DNA of 64,000 bases from JAHEFT01 sp963700705 (lineage in GTDB: Bacteria > Pseudomonadota > Gammaproteobacteria > Xanthomonadales > SZUA-36). Location: the NCBI GenBank assembly GCA_963700705.1, contig CAVOYQ010000022.1, forward strand, positions 1-64,000, given 5' to 3'. Each line of letters begins with the position of its first letter. Position 1 is the first letter of the stretch. The notes under the pieces are model-generated. The model was not told where the DNA came from, ran no database searches, and saw only the letters and a program-made list of their open reading frames with translations. A program made the position numbers and the translations under genes. Positions 56,282 to 64,000 of the stretch are shown here, in pieces.

Positions 56282-57172
56282 TCACCCGCGGGGATGATGC
56301 TCACTGTGCAATCGTTTCAGCCCCTCGCGGGCGATATGAGTATATATCTGGGTGGTCGAAAGATCACTATGCCCGAGCAGCAATTGCACGACCCTCAGGT
56401 CGGCCCCGTGGTTCAGCAGGTGTGTGGCAAATGAATGCCTCAGCATGTGCGGCGAGACCGGCTGGGCGATACCGGCCGCTTTCGCATGCTTTCCAATCGC
56501 GTACCAGAAGGCCTGGCGCGTCATTCCCGAGCGGCGGGCGGTCACGAACAACTGCGGACAATCGCCGCCGCGCATCAGCCCGGGCCTGGATTCCTGCAGG
56601 TAGCGTTGTACCCAGGTCAGCGCTTCTTCCCCAAGGGGAACCAGCCGTTCCTTCCCGCCCTTGCCCATGACCCGGACGACCCCCTGGTTGATGCTGATGT
56701 TGATGACGCCAAGATTGATCAGTTCACTGACCCGCAGCCCCGTTGCATACATCAGTTCGAGCATGGTGCGGTCGCGCAGGCCCACAGGGGTTTCCGTGTC
56801 CGGCGCCTCCAGCAATCCCACGACCTGTTTTTCGCTGAGTGCCTTGGGCAGACCCCTGCCGAGTTTCGGACTTTCAATCAATGCCGAAGGATCTTTCTCA
56901 ATGCGCCCCTCGCGCAGCAGCCACTGGTAAAACTGCCTGAATCCGGAAAGATAACGTGACAGTGAGCGCGGGCTGTTCCCGGCCTGCATCCGGGTCGCAA
57001 GAAAGTGGAGAAGGTCTTCGCGGCTTGCGCCCTGCAGTTTACGGCCCCGGCTGTCCTGGTGCGCTGCGAGAAGCGACAGGTCGTAGCGGTAGCTTTGCAG
57101 GGTGTTGCCACTGAGCCCGCGCTCTGCCCAGACAGCGTCCAGGAATGCTTCGATCAGTGTCTCTTCGGTCAT
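56282..57172 (-). CDS. xerD: Tyrosine recombinase XerD
   Basis: XerD resolves chromosome dimers at dif together with XerC and FtsK. I chose the ATG at 57172 (MTEETLIEAFLDAVWAERGL); a GTG at 57184 overlapping the TPR-gene stop (GTGA) is an alternative. The N-domain has NTLQSYRYDLSLLAAHQDSR and SLSRYLSGFRQFYQWLLREG. The catalytic residues are all readable: ATGLRVSELINL (Arg), VSPHMLRHSFATHLL (His and Arg), LLGHSDLSTTQIYTH (His and the Tyr nucleophile). The length of 297 residues is standard. The neighbour dsbC makes the common xerD-dsbC pair. Confidence 0.95.
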   Translation of the reverse strand: MTEETLIEAFLDAVWAERGLSGNTLQSYRYDLSLLAAHQDSRGRKLQGASREDLLHFLATRMQAGNSPRSLSRYLSGFRQFYQWLLREGRIEKDPSALIESPKLGRGLPKALSEKQVVGLLEAPDTETPVGLRDRTMLELMYATGLRVSELINLGVINISINQGVVRVMGKGGKERLVPLGEEALTWVQRYLQESRPGLMRGGDCPQLFVTARRSGMTRQAFWYAIGKHAKAAGIAQPVSPHMLRHSFATHLLNHGADLRVVQLLLGHSDLSTTQIYTHIAREGLKRLHSEHHPRG

Positions 57173-57180
57173 GTTTTCGC

Positions 57181-58440
57181 TCACAGGCTCCCCAGGTAAT
57201 TCATCCACTGCGCGGCCGCCTCGCGGGTATTCTCATGACGCCCGGCCCTGTCCCAGTCTGCACCGGCGCTGTCCAGGTTTCCGAGGTTGAAATGCGCCAT
57301 CCCCCGGAGCAGGTAGGCCTCGCCGGTCCTGTGGTCGTCCAACCCGCCTTTTTCCAGCGCCAGGTCCAGGGCTTCCACGGCCGCCTGCCAGCGCTCGAGG
57401 TCAGCCAGGATGAACCCGCGCCGCAGATCGACCTCACCGTCCCCCGCAGCCTTTCCCGCTGTCTCATACGCGGCCAGTGATTTTTCCAGTTCATCGGCGG
57501 CGTACCAGGATTCCGCAACCAGGGTCCAGTGTTCCCGGCTCGATTCGACGATACCATCCCTGATGCCCTTTTCCAGCACTTCCGCGGCCTTGTACGGAAG
57601 TTCCGAGTTACTGTACAGACTGGACAGGTAAAGGATATCCGACGGGCTGTTGAACAGGCCTTCACGATACGCCAGTGCGGCCACGGCGAGCGATTTTTCT
57701 TCCTGGTTCAGCCGGTAGCAGATCTGCGACAACTGCAACCAGTATTCTTTCCTGGCGGGCCAGTTCGCGATCATGACTTCCAGGGTTTCCGCAGCCTGTT
57801 GGTACTGTTCCAGTTCTGAGTGGGCGGCGAGTTCCAGTTGATACCAGGATTCACGGGGGGCGGCATCCATCGCGATGGCTTTCTGGATGGCTTTTAGTGC
57901 GCCGGCGTAATTTTCCTGCTCCAGGTAAAGCGAAGCCTGCAGCACATAGGCCGCCGGGGTAATGGTTTCGGGAGGCGCCATGCAAAACCACGCTTCAAGC
58001 TTCTCCAGCGCTTCGGGGTAACGTTCCTGCATGTAATAAAGCTGGGCCACCTGGTAGACCAGGGCAAACTGCGCAGGGTCGGGCAACACATCGAATTCAA
58101 CGGCCCGCTCGAAGAAAACCAGGGACGACTGAAAGTTTTCGCGCGACCATTCCACCTGGGCCAGCGCCTGGTTGATGATGGCCTGCAAATAAGTATCGTG
58201 ACCGGCTCGCTCCAGCATTTTTTGGAGGTCCTCATAGGCTTCATCGTACTGTTCTTCAGAGATTTTCCGGTAAACGGCATCGAGCCGGTTCCACGTCATC
58301 TCGTCAAGGGCCCGGGTAGTCACTTCGCGTTTCACGCCGCATTGATCAGCCCTGGCCGTGACAACGCCGGACCCTGTCAGCAGGACCGCGAAAACCAACA
58401 GGCAAGCCCTGCCCGCTCTTGTGTAGGCGCCGCAGCTCAA
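57181..58440 (-). CDS. TPR-repeat periplasmic protein of the TonB2-type operon
   Basis: A 419-residue exported protein with an N-terminal signal segment (RAGRACLLVFAVLLTGSGVV) and a chain of tetratricopeptide-like repeats. Examples are AYEDLQKMLERAGHDTYLQA, SSLVFFERAVEFDVLPDPAQ, YMQERYPEALEKLEAWFCMA, LEQENYAGALKAIQKAIAMD, SELPYKAAEVLEKGIRDGIV and GEAYLLRGMAHFNLGNLDSA. Proteins of this kind usually follow tonB in DUF3450/ExbB operons of marine gammaproteobacteria and are needed for TonB2-type uptake in Vibrio (TtpB-like family; this identity is inferred from position). It lies 10 bases after tonB. Confidence 0.8.
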   Translation of the reverse strand: MSCGAYTRAGRACLLVFAVLLTGSGVVTARADQCGVKREVTTRALDEMTWNRLDAVYRKISEEQYDEAYEDLQKMLERAGHDTYLQAIINQALAQVEWSRENFQSSLVFFERAVEFDVLPDPAQFALVYQVAQLYYMQERYPEALEKLEAWFCMAPPETITPAAYVLQASLYLEQENYAGALKAIQKAIAMDAAPRESWYQLELAAHSELEQYQQAAETLEVMIANWPARKEYWLQLSQICYRLNQEEKSLAVAALAYREGLFNSPSDILYLSSLYSNSELPYKAAEVLEKGIRDGIVESSREHWTLVAESWYAADELEKSLAAYETAGKAAGDGEVDLRRGFILADLERWQAAVEALDLALEKGGLDDHRTGEAYLLRGMAHFNLGNLDSAGADWDRAGRHENTREAAAQWMNYLGSL

Positions 58441-58450
58441 TCTCCAGCCC

Positions 58451-59086
58451 TCATGATTTGTCCAGGCTGAAATCGATGACCTGGGTGGCGCGCCGTTCCA
58501 CGGCGATTCCGTTTACCACCCGGGGTTTGAATTTCCACTTGAGAATGGCGCGGATCGCTTCACGGTTGAACACCCTTGGAGGATCCGATTCGATCACCTC
58601 CGGATCCGTTACAGTACCGGTTTCGGTGATCGTGAACTCCACTTTCACCCAACCCTCGGTGCCGGACAGGGCGGCCTCGCGGGGATACATCGGCCTGATC
58701 ACCACGACGGGAATGATTTCGCCTTCAGCCGCCTGGTCTGACTGCTTGAAATCTCCAATGTACATGCCGGTGCCGGCGACCAGGGGCACATCGATATCCG
58801 GAATGTCGATCCGGGGCAGGTCCTGCATCTGCCGCTCCATTTTGGCTGACTGCATTTTCGGCGGTGGCGGCGTTTCCTTCGGCGGTGGCGGCCTGGGCAG
58901 CCGGCGACGGCTCCGGGTCTGCACTTCATCCGGAATTTCGACCGGGCCAAAGTGAACACCCGCGATCGCATCCCGTTCAACAGGATCGTCGGCCCCCAAA
59001 GATATCAACTTTTGCATGCCCAGGAATAAACCGAAAGTCACTCCGGCCGCTGCAATGGTTGCAAGCCCCGCACGCAGGACGTTCAT
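58451..59086 (-). CDS. tonB: TonB energy transducer (TonB2-type)
   Basis: TonB carries proton-motive energy from ExbB/ExbD to outer-membrane receptors. The 211-residue protein has one N-terminal helix (LRAGLATIAAAGVTFGLFLG), a short Pro-rich stretch (RLPRPPPPKETPPPPKMQSA) and a C-terminal TonB domain. That domain has VVIRPMYPREAALSGTEGWV, KVEFTITETGTVTDPEVIES, PPRVFNREAIRAILKWKFKP and RVVNGIAVERRATQVIDFSL. The YP motif and the W-K-F-K-P signature are diagnostic. The short Pro region matches TonB2 rather than classical TonB. It lies in a run with exbD. Confidence 0.93.
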   Translation of the reverse strand: MNVLRAGLATIAAAGVTFGLFLGMQKLISLGADDPVERDAIAGVHFGPVEIPDEVQTRSRRRLPRPPPPKETPPPPKMQSAKMERQMQDLPRIDIPDIDVPLVAGTGMYIGDFKQSDQAAEGEIIPVVVIRPMYPREAALSGTEGWVKVEFTITETGTVTDPEVIESDPPRVFNREAIRAILKWKFKPRVVNGIAVERRATQVIDFSLDKS

Positions 59087-59117
59087 TTGGTTTGTATCCT
59101 GTCATGCGTGTCAGGAT

Positions 59118-59528
59118 TCATTCCGAGTCCCCCGGCCGCCGGGCGGAAATCGCGACACCTTCGACGCCGGCGAGCCTGACCTGGTCGATAACTTCGGTCA
59201 CGGTTCCGATTCGCGAACCCCTGTCTGCGACGACTACCACGCCACCCTCGGGATTTTCGGCCCTGGCGCGCTCAACCATCTGCCTGACCTCGCGCAATTC
59301 AATTTGCTGTTTTTCCATCCAGATCTCGTTATTGGGCCTGATTCCAATCAGGATGGTTCCGTTCGACAGCGCCGTCGCCTGCTCAGCTTCGGGCCTGGAA
59401 ATGAATGTACCGGTTTCCTTGGTAAAAGACGTGGTAACGATAAAAAAAATCAGCATGATGAATACAACATCCAGCATGGGCGTGATATTGATTTCGGTTT
59501 CTTCGATGTGTGCATGCCTTCGGGCCAT
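59118..59528 (-). CDS. exbD: ExbD-type biopolymer transport protein
   Basis: ExbD is the bitopic subunit of the proton-driven ExbBD motor. The 136-residue protein has a short cytoplasmic end (MARRHAHIEETEINITPMLD) and one membrane helix with the conserved Asp (LDVVFIMLIFFIVTTSF). Its periplasmic domain has ALSNGTILIGIRPNNEIWME and GGVVVVADRGSRIGTVTEVI. The helix Asp in TPMLDVVFIMLIFF is the expected proton site. The gene follows exbB and precedes tonB. Confidence 0.95.
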   Translation of the reverse strand: MARRHAHIEETEINITPMLDVVFIMLIFFIVTTSFTKETGTFISRPEAEQATALSNGTILIGIRPNNEIWMEKQQIELREVRQMVERARAENPEGGVVVVADRGSRIGTVTEVIDQVRLAGVEGVAISARRPGDSE

Positions 59529-59573
59529 GCTTCGTCCTCAATCCCGGCCTCCTGCAGGAGGCACGCGAAATCA

Positions 59574-60098
59574 TCAATGGCGTTGCAACAGGTCTTCCAG
59601 TTGTTCTGTTTCGAGCCGCGCCTTGTGCTCCAGCCAGGTTCCGAACCAGACGCCCGAGAGCGCGGCCACCATGCCGGCCATGGTCGGAACCGTCGCCATC
59701 GACACCCCGCCGGCCATCGCACGGGCGCTACCGCCGCCGCTGAAGCTCATCACGTCGAACACGGCGATCATCCCGGTCACGGTCCCAAGCAACCCCAGCA
59801 AGGGGCAAATGGCAATCAATACCCTGATCAGCCCCACGTTCTGTCCGAGTTCCAGAGATGCCTGCGAAACCAGCCCCTGCCTGATCCGCCTGGCGTACCA
59901 GGAAGTCGAATCCAGCCTGGATTCCCAGGTGGCCAGGATGGACGATTTCCGGGCCGGGTAGACCCTGTACAAATACCATAGGCGTTCAAATATCAAGGTC
60001 CACATCAGCAGCATGACCCCCATGATTCCCCACAGGACACCGCCGCCGAGTTCCATGAAGTCCCGGACGGCGCCGATCGCTTCGTAGAACCAGCTCAT
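59574..60098 (-). CDS. exbB: ExbB-type MotA/TolQ/ExbB channel protein
   Basis: The 174-residue protein is the short ExbB of the module. It has an N-terminal helix (GGGVLWGIMGVMLLMWTLIF), the linker ERLWYLYRVYPARKSSIL, and the conserved double helix LIRVLIAICPLLGLLGTVTG and MIAVFDVMSFSGGGSARAMA with VSMATVPTMAGMVAALSGVW. The PLLGLLGTVTGM motif is diagnostic. It overlaps the longer ExbB-like gene by 4 bases (ATGA), so the two are made together. Confidence 0.95.
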   Translation of the reverse strand: MSWFYEAIGAVRDFMELGGGVLWGIMGVMLLMWTLIFERLWYLYRVYPARKSSILATWESRLDSTSWYARRIRQGLVSQASLELGQNVGLIRVLIAICPLLGLLGTVTGMIAVFDVMSFSGGGSARAMAGGVSMATVPTMAGMVAALSGVWFGTWLEHKARLETEQLEDLLQRH

Positions 60099-61444
60099 TC
60101 GCGTTGCTCTGCGATCCTGGCGATCATGCCGGCAGCCTGTTCTTCCAGGACCTGGATCAATGCCCTCGATTTACCCTGCAGGAAGGCATGAAGCAGGGTC
60201 AGGGGAATCGCCACGACCAGGCCCAGAACCGTTGTCACGAGGGCGGTGGAAATGCCGCCCGCCATCATCCTGGGGTCTCCCGTACCGAACATTGTGATCA
60301 TCTGGAACGTGGCAATCATGCCGACCACGGTGCCCAGCAATCCGAGCAAAGGCGCGACCACGTAGAGCACCTTGATGAAACCCAGGCCGGTTTCAAGCGG
60401 CGCCGTCTCACGCAGTATCGCTTCATCAAGCTTGAGTTCCAGCGTTTCGACATCCACTTCCGGATTGTCCAGGTAAACCGCCAGCACCCGGCCCAGTGGA
60501 TTCCGCCTGTCGGCCTCGTCCGAATGCAGCTGGCGCTCGATCCTGCCGCCTGCCGTGTAAAGCAGGAATGCTTTCCAGAGGCACAACAATAACCCGATCA
60601 CACCCACCCCGATAATCACGTAACCGACCGGGCCGCCGTCTTCCCGGACCCGCTCCAGGGGGGTCCTGGACTGCACCACGGCGCGCAGGATCTGCCCCCG
60701 CGTAAAATCCACGGACATCGCAACAGTCTCTCCCGGATAGGCGCTTTGCAGTTCATCGGCCATGTGCGAGAAACGGGCGGCGGGTTGCCGGGCCAGCTCG
60801 ATGAAGTTGTCCCGGCTCTTGCGAATATCCCAGTCCAGGAAGATTCCATCGGACACTGCGTTGAATACGCCGAGCCTGACGATTTCAAGCGTCTCCTTCT
60901 GACCATCGGTTCTTTCGACCGGCGCCCGGAACTTCACGACTTTTCCGGATTCGGCGATCTCGGTCACCATGGCTGACCAAAGCGCCCTGAGTTCCGGTAT
61001 TGTCGGTAGTTCCCGGCGCTCCGCCAGTTCAGCAAGAAACCGGGTCCGGCCCGGTCTTTGCGCGTTTACCATGGAATCTTCCAATACGGCCTGGACATCG
61101 CCGGATGCCTGGCGAACAATTCCGAACAGTTCACCCAGGTTACCCATGCGCTCGGCCAGCGTGGTTTCCAGGTCAGCCAGGGCCCTTTCGTTCCGGTCAT
61201 ATTCCACCCTGAGGAGATCGGATCGCGCGTTTTCATCCTCCAGTTCCCGGCGTGCTTGCGCCAGCAACTCGCGCTGGCTGTCGCGTTCCCGGATAAAACG
61301 GGCTTCACGCTCCTGGTTGATTTGCGCCTCGCTGCTGGCTGCCTGGCGGATCGTTTCCGCCAATTCATCCAGTGTCTGGGCACTTGCCGGTACCGCAAGA
61401 ACCGGTAAAACAGCCGCGAGCAACAACCAGGCTGCCTTGTTCAT
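60095..61444 (-). CDS. TtpC-like long ExbB-family protein
   Basis: A 449-residue protein with a signal peptide (MNKAAWLLLAAVLPVLAVPA, then SAQ), a long periplasmic coiled coil (AETIRQAASSEAQINQEREA and on, about residues 30-140) and a C-terminal ExbB domain. That domain has FIKVLYVVAPLLGLLGTVVG, MIATFQMITMFGTGDPRMMA and STALVTTVLGLVVAIPLTLL. This is the architecture of TtpC, the fourth component of Vibrio TonB2 systems. The name is given by domain order and neighbours. The ATG overlaps the DUF3450 stop by 4 bases. Confidence 0.88.
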   Translation of the reverse strand: MNKAAWLLLAAVLPVLAVPASAQTLDELAETIRQAASSEAQINQEREARFIRERDSQRELLAQARRELEDENARSDLLRVEYDRNERALADLETTLAERMGNLGELFGIVRQASGDVQAVLEDSMVNAQRPGRTRFLAELAERRELPTIPELRALWSAMVTEIAESGKVVKFRAPVERTDGQKETLEIVRLGVFNAVSDGIFLDWDIRKSRDNFIELARQPAARFSHMADELQSAYPGETVAMSVDFTRGQILRAVVQSRTPLERVREDGGPVGYVIIGVGVIGLLLCLWKAFLLYTAGGRIERQLHSDEADRRNPLGRVLAVYLDNPEVDVETLELKLDEAILRETAPLETGLGFIKVLYVVAPLLGLLGTVVGMIATFQMITMFGTGDPRMMAGGISTALVTTVLGLVVAIPLTLLHAFLQGKSRALIQVLEEQAAGMIARIAEQRE

Positions 61445-62226
61445 TGCGAAGCCTCCTCCGGACCGGGCACCGGCAGCATGACCAGGTTTGGTGCTTTCTC
61501 ATTCCTCGCTATGGCCAGGCCGTTTTTCACTTCGAAGCGGAAACGGTCGTCATCCAGCTCTTCGAACTGACGGGTGGCGGGGTTGAACCAGCCGGTCACC
61601 GACTGGTCGCTGGCCTGGTAGACCAACAGCACCCGGCCAACCCGCAAAAAATCCACGGTCTGGCCTGTCGTTGGCAACACGTCCGAGTAAGCTTCGGTCG
61701 TCCGGCCAAATTCCAGTTCGCCCTGGTAGGCTTCCATGACCCGGCGGTATTTTTCCGACGCTGTGACTTCCGCCTGGTCCATCATCGCCTGCAGACGTTG
61801 AACCCGGGCGCGCCGTTCACCGAGTCGAAACGGGATGTCCGCTGCAACAATCCGGTCCAGTGCCGAGATCATCTCGAGCATCAGGGGCACGACGCCGCGG
61901 TTGGTCTGTTCAAGCCCCTCCAGTTGGCGGTTGATCGATTCGACTTCGTTGCGCTGGTCGTTGACCACCTGCTCGAGGTTGTCGTTGTAGATCTTCAGGC
62001 TTTCGGTTTCCCGCACGACGGACCGGTACTCGATCAACAGATCCTCTGATTGCCGGGCCAGGTCCGACACCCGGGACTGGGTTGCCGCGGAATTTTCATT
62101 GATCTGCTTTTCCGCTTCTACAAATGAGTCCAGGCCCTGGGCCGATAGCGTGGTGAGCGGTTGCAACACAACGGCGAAAACGCCCAGCGTCAGCAGGATT
62201 GACCGGTGTATCAGTTGACTCGGCAT
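61441..62226 (-). CDS. DUF3450 coiled-coil periplasmic protein
   Basis: The first gene of the TonB2-type operon. The 261-residue product has a signal peptide (ILLTLGVFAVVLQPLTTLSA) and a long coiled coil (FVEAEKQINENSAATQSRVS, KIYNDNLEQVVNDQRNEVES, INRQLEGLEQTNRGVVPLML). The C-domain has FRLGERRARVQRLQAMMDQA, VSEKYRRVMEAYQGELEFGR-like sequence and VDFLRVGRVLLVYQASDQSV. These match DUF3450, a family of unknown function that is tied to ExbB/ExbD/TonB operons. It probably interacts with the coiled coil of the TtpC-like protein (inference). Confidence 0.88.
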   Translation of the reverse strand: MPSQLIHRSILLTLGVFAVVLQPLTTLSAQGLDSFVEAEKQINENSAATQSRVSDLARQSEDLLIEYRSVVRETESLKIYNDNLEQVVNDQRNEVESINRQLEGLEQTNRGVVPLMLEMISALDRIVAADIPFRLGERRARVQRLQAMMDQAEVTASEKYRRVMEAYQGELEFGRTTEAYSDVLPTTGQTVDFLRVGRVLLVYQASDQSVTGWFNPATRQFEELDDDRFRFEVKNGLAIARNEKAPNLVMLPVPGPEEASQ

Positions 62227-62305
62227 GGGCGGTTCACGTTGTTCATCTCAGGAGTGAGGTTGGGGAATATTTGATGAATTATACACAGGAGCGATAATGG
62301 TCTAA

Positions 62306-62547
62306 CCCGCATATTGCACCAAGGATCCGGAATTTACAGGGTAGCTGGTAAAACAGTTTGTTCGATCGTTCGAAATACCATAGCCGTAGCTATGGTTTGA
62401 GAAGGATCGGGCAAAATGTGAAGCCAGATGCGCTGTAAAACCGGATAGGACAAAGTGTAATCGCAGGTAAGCTGCAAAATCCATGCTAAGGTATTCTATG
62501 AAAAAAGGATTCATCAATCTCCGGGCCGCCTTGGTGCAATATGCGGG
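62306..62547. mobile_element. 242-bp MITE-like element with 19-bp perfect terminal inverted repeats
   Basis: The ends at 62306-62324 and 62529-62547 are perfect inverted copies of CCCGCATATTGCACCAAGG. The interior has no credible gene. Near the middle is a hairpin at 62377-62396 (ACCATAGC, 4-base loop, GCTATGGT). Length, perfect ends and lack of a transposase fit a non-autonomous element. No clear target duplication is visible. It fills most of the 354-base gap (62227-62580) between DUF3450 and the RDD gene; before it, 62271-62293 matches part of the 33396 repeat. Confidence 0.75.
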
Positions 62548-62580
62548 CTGAGCTGCTGATCGGCAGCGCGGGATCAATCA

Positions 62581-63019
62581 GTGTTCACAGGCCCTAAAAA
62601 TACCGAACGGTCCGGCAGCCCCTGCGGCCTGCTCCGGCGTCTTGCGATCATGTTTTACGATGGCATCATCGTGATCTCGTTGCTGATGCTTGCGACCTTG
62701 CTTGCCATGCCGGCCGGTTTGGGAGGGCGGACCGCCATGAAGGATCCGGTTTACACCGGCGTACCTGTTTGCGGTCTGGTTTCTGTATCTCTCCTGGTGC
62801 TGGCACAGGGGTGGAATGACCGTCGGCATGCGGGCATGGCGCGTAAGAATCGAGGACAGAGAGGGGCATAAACCGGGTTGGGGAGCCTCCGCGATCCGTT
62901 TCCTGGTTTCACTGGTTTCCACCGCGATAGCCGGTCTGGGCTTTCTCTGGTCGCTGTTTGATCAAGGCAAACGCACCTGGCACGACATTTTGAGCGGAAC
63001 CCGCCTGGTCAGGTATTAG
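62581..63019 (+). CDS. RDD-family membrane protein, one frameshift
   Basis: RDD proteins are small membrane proteins of mostly unknown function; some have been linked to ion exchange. A GTG at 62581 opens a frame with LLRRLAIMFYDGIIVISLLM and LATLLAMPAGLGG, where the family's R...YD signature is visible. An indel near 62765 shifts the frame, and the end reads AVWFLYLSWCWHRGGMTVGM, RAWRVRIEDREGHKPGWGAS, AIRFLVSLVSTAIAGLGFLW and FDQGKRTWHDILSGTRLV. The C-terminal R..HD..S segment is a hallmark. About 145 residues after repair. The stop TAG at 63017-63019 touches the next inverted-repeat element. Confidence 0.85.
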
Positions 63020-63180
63020 TGGCCTGTAACAGAGAAATCGAAAGCGCCTGGCTCGGTCTGATGGCGTCTGGCTTGATCTTCACTCTGCCGATAGCTACGG
63101 CTATCGACCTCGCTCCAGACCTGCGCCAACCACCACCATCCCTTCGTCATCCGTCTTCCGCTTCCTCTGTTACAGGCCAC
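63019..63180. repeat. 162-bp inverted-repeat element between the RDD gene and lptG
   Basis: The ends at 63019-63034 and 63165-63180 are perfect 16-base inverted copies of GTGGCCTGTAACAGAG, with weaker matching further in. A central hairpin at 63089-63106 contains ATAGCTACGGCTAT; the same 14 bases occur in the middle of the 62306-62547 element on the other strand. No gene is present. It fills most of the gap between the RDD stop and the lptG stop, where both genes converge, so it may also act as a terminator. Confidence 0.7.
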
Positions 63181-63225
63181 CAGCGGCCTTCGATGGGCCT
63201 GCCGCAGACTGTGGTGGGGCCGTGA

Positions 63226-64000
63226 TCAGACGGATCGGCGCAATATGGCGATCGCTACGAACACCAGCACCAGGATGGGAATCAGAAGCATCAGCAGTGG
63301 CGGAAATTCGTAAACTGCACCCAGTTTCTGCAGAGCGCGGCTCACGATCATGAAAATTCCGCCCAACGTCATCCCGAAGAAAAGACGCACACCGGTGTTT
63401 TGCGACCTGGCCTGGCCGAACACGAAGGGCATTCCCGCCAAAACCAGGGCCAGAACCGTGAATGGGAAAAGGGCTTTTTCCCACAGCACGGCGAGGTAGG
63501 CGGTGTCGTCGAGGCCGTTCTCTTCGAGGTATTGCAGGTACTCCCACAGGGATCTCGCAGACAGGTACTTGGGCCGTGTCACGGCGGAATCCAGTAATTC
63601 AGGCCGCACTTCGGTCAACCAGTCGGCCGACTCAGTGCGTGTCACCGATGCACCCTGGTCCGTGAATTCCACGGCGGCGACCTGCTCCAGTTTCCAGCCC
63701 TTGCCATCATGGGTTGCGCTCTGGGCACGCGTGATGGACTGCAAGTCGGCCCTGTCCGAAAAGCGATAGATGACGATATTCTGGAAATCAACCGACTGCT
63801 GCCCGCGGTCCGCCACCAGGATCGGGCGCTGGATATTTACAAAATCCGCACCGTCGCGAATCCACATGCCGCCAGGCCCCCCGATAATGGCCTGCCCCAC
63901 CAGTTCACTCAGTCTGAAAGCACGGGCCTGCTGCTCCGCTGCGGGAGCTACCCACTCACCCATGATCATCACCGGGATGGTCAGCATCAGGGTGCCGGCC
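63226..64000 (-). CDS. lptG: LptG lipopolysaccharide export permease, 3' part
   Basis: LptG pairs with LptF in the LptB2FG transporter that extracts LPS from the inner membrane. Only the C-terminal part is present; the gene enters from the right edge. It has the end of a membrane segment (MLTIPVMIMGEWVAPAAEQQ), the periplasmic beta-jellyroll domain (GGMWIRDGADFVNIQRPILV, QNIVIYRFSDRADLQSITRA, GKGWKLEQVAAVEFTDQGAS) and the C-terminal helices. Those include FPFTVLALVLAGMPFVFGQA, VRLFFGMTLGGIFMIVSRAL and FPPLLMLLIPILVLVFVAIA. The GMWIRDG and F-V-F-G segments favour LptG over LptF. Confidence 0.92.
   Translation of the reverse strand, partial: AGTLMLTIPVMIMGEWVAPAAEQQARAFRLSELVGQAIIGGPGGMWIRDGADFVNIQRPILVADRGQQSVDFQNIVIYRFSDRADLQSITRAQSATHDGKGWKLEQVAAVEFTDQGASVTRTESADWLTEVRPELLDSAVTRPKYLSARSLWEYLQYLEENGLDDTAYLAVLWEKALFPFTVLALVLAGMPFVFGQARSQNTGVRLFFGMTLGGIFMIVSRALQKLGAVYEFPPLLMLLIPILVLVFVAIAILRRSV

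Noticed and set aside
62302..62577. 91-codon minus-strand frame inside the MITE-like element
   Set aside because: It spans the element end to end, lacks a ribosome site and reads through the terminal repeats; more likely chance than a gene.
63019..63225. 68-codon plus-strand frame after the RDD gene
   Set aside because: It is made of the inverted-repeat element itself and has no protein features.
1..64000. CRISPR array, tRNA or rRNA genes, prophage or complete insertion sequence
   Set aside because: No regularly spaced direct repeats, no cloverleaf or rRNA signature, and no transposase or phage structural gene was recognised by eye.

Overview
The window reads as chromosomal DNA of a GC-rich gammaproteobacterium, probably related to Xanthomonadales or to marine lineages near Wenzhouxiangella/Woeseia. 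The evidence is gene order: a dcw cell-division cluster flanked by rsmI-rnpB-mraZ; a type II secretion operon in the Xanthomonas xps order (E-F-G-H-I-J-K-L-M-N-D); a dcw cluster without murD, as in Xanthomonas; and a DUF3450/TtpC/ExbB/ExbD/TonB module. This placement is an inference. No rRNA, tRNA, CRISPR array, prophage or intact insertion sequence was seen.

Region 1-17.4 kb, minus strand, is the dcw cluster. In transcription order it is mraZ, rsmH, ftsL, ftsI, murE, murF, mraY, ftsW, murG, murC, ddlB, ftsQ, ftsA, ftsZ, an M23 peptidase and secA. Genes are packed with ATGA/GTGA/TTGA overlaps. Nearly every gene here is broken by single-base frameshifts. ftsZ stops halfway and runs into the M23 gene, so lpxC and a DUF721 gene are missing. 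secA lacks its Walker B segment. These genes are essential and the damage thins out near 19-20 kb, so I read it as consensus or assembly error, not decay.

Region 17.4-30.7 kb holds housekeeping genes: rnpB, rsmI, lpoA and yraN, then a leftward run of glyA, nrdR, ribD, ribE, ribBX, ribH, nusB, thiL and pgpA (riboflavin synthesis plus neighbours), then ettA on the plus strand. Region 30.7-37.3 kb is a glycan-export cluster: ppiC, wzm, wzt, two GT2 glycosyltransferases, a methyltransferase and an epimerase-like protein. A large secreted protein of unknown function follows (37.4-39.2 kb), then a small lipoprotein and the T2SS operon (39.9-50.7 kb). Next come a four-helix membrane protein, purL, dsbC and xerD.

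The right end (57.2-62.2 kb) is a six-gene energy-transduction operon (DUF3450, TtpC-like, ExbB, ExbD, TonB, TPR). It is followed by two small inverted-repeat elements around an RDD gene, then the 3' part of lptG. Frameshifts after 21 kb are sparse and clustered (24.3, 30.9-32.5, 35.8-41.2, 53.2 and 62.8 kb). I did not find a clearly new multi-gene system. The most useful leads are the missing murD, the collapsed ftsZ-lpxC segment, the unknown secreted protein and a family of small dispersed inverted repeats.
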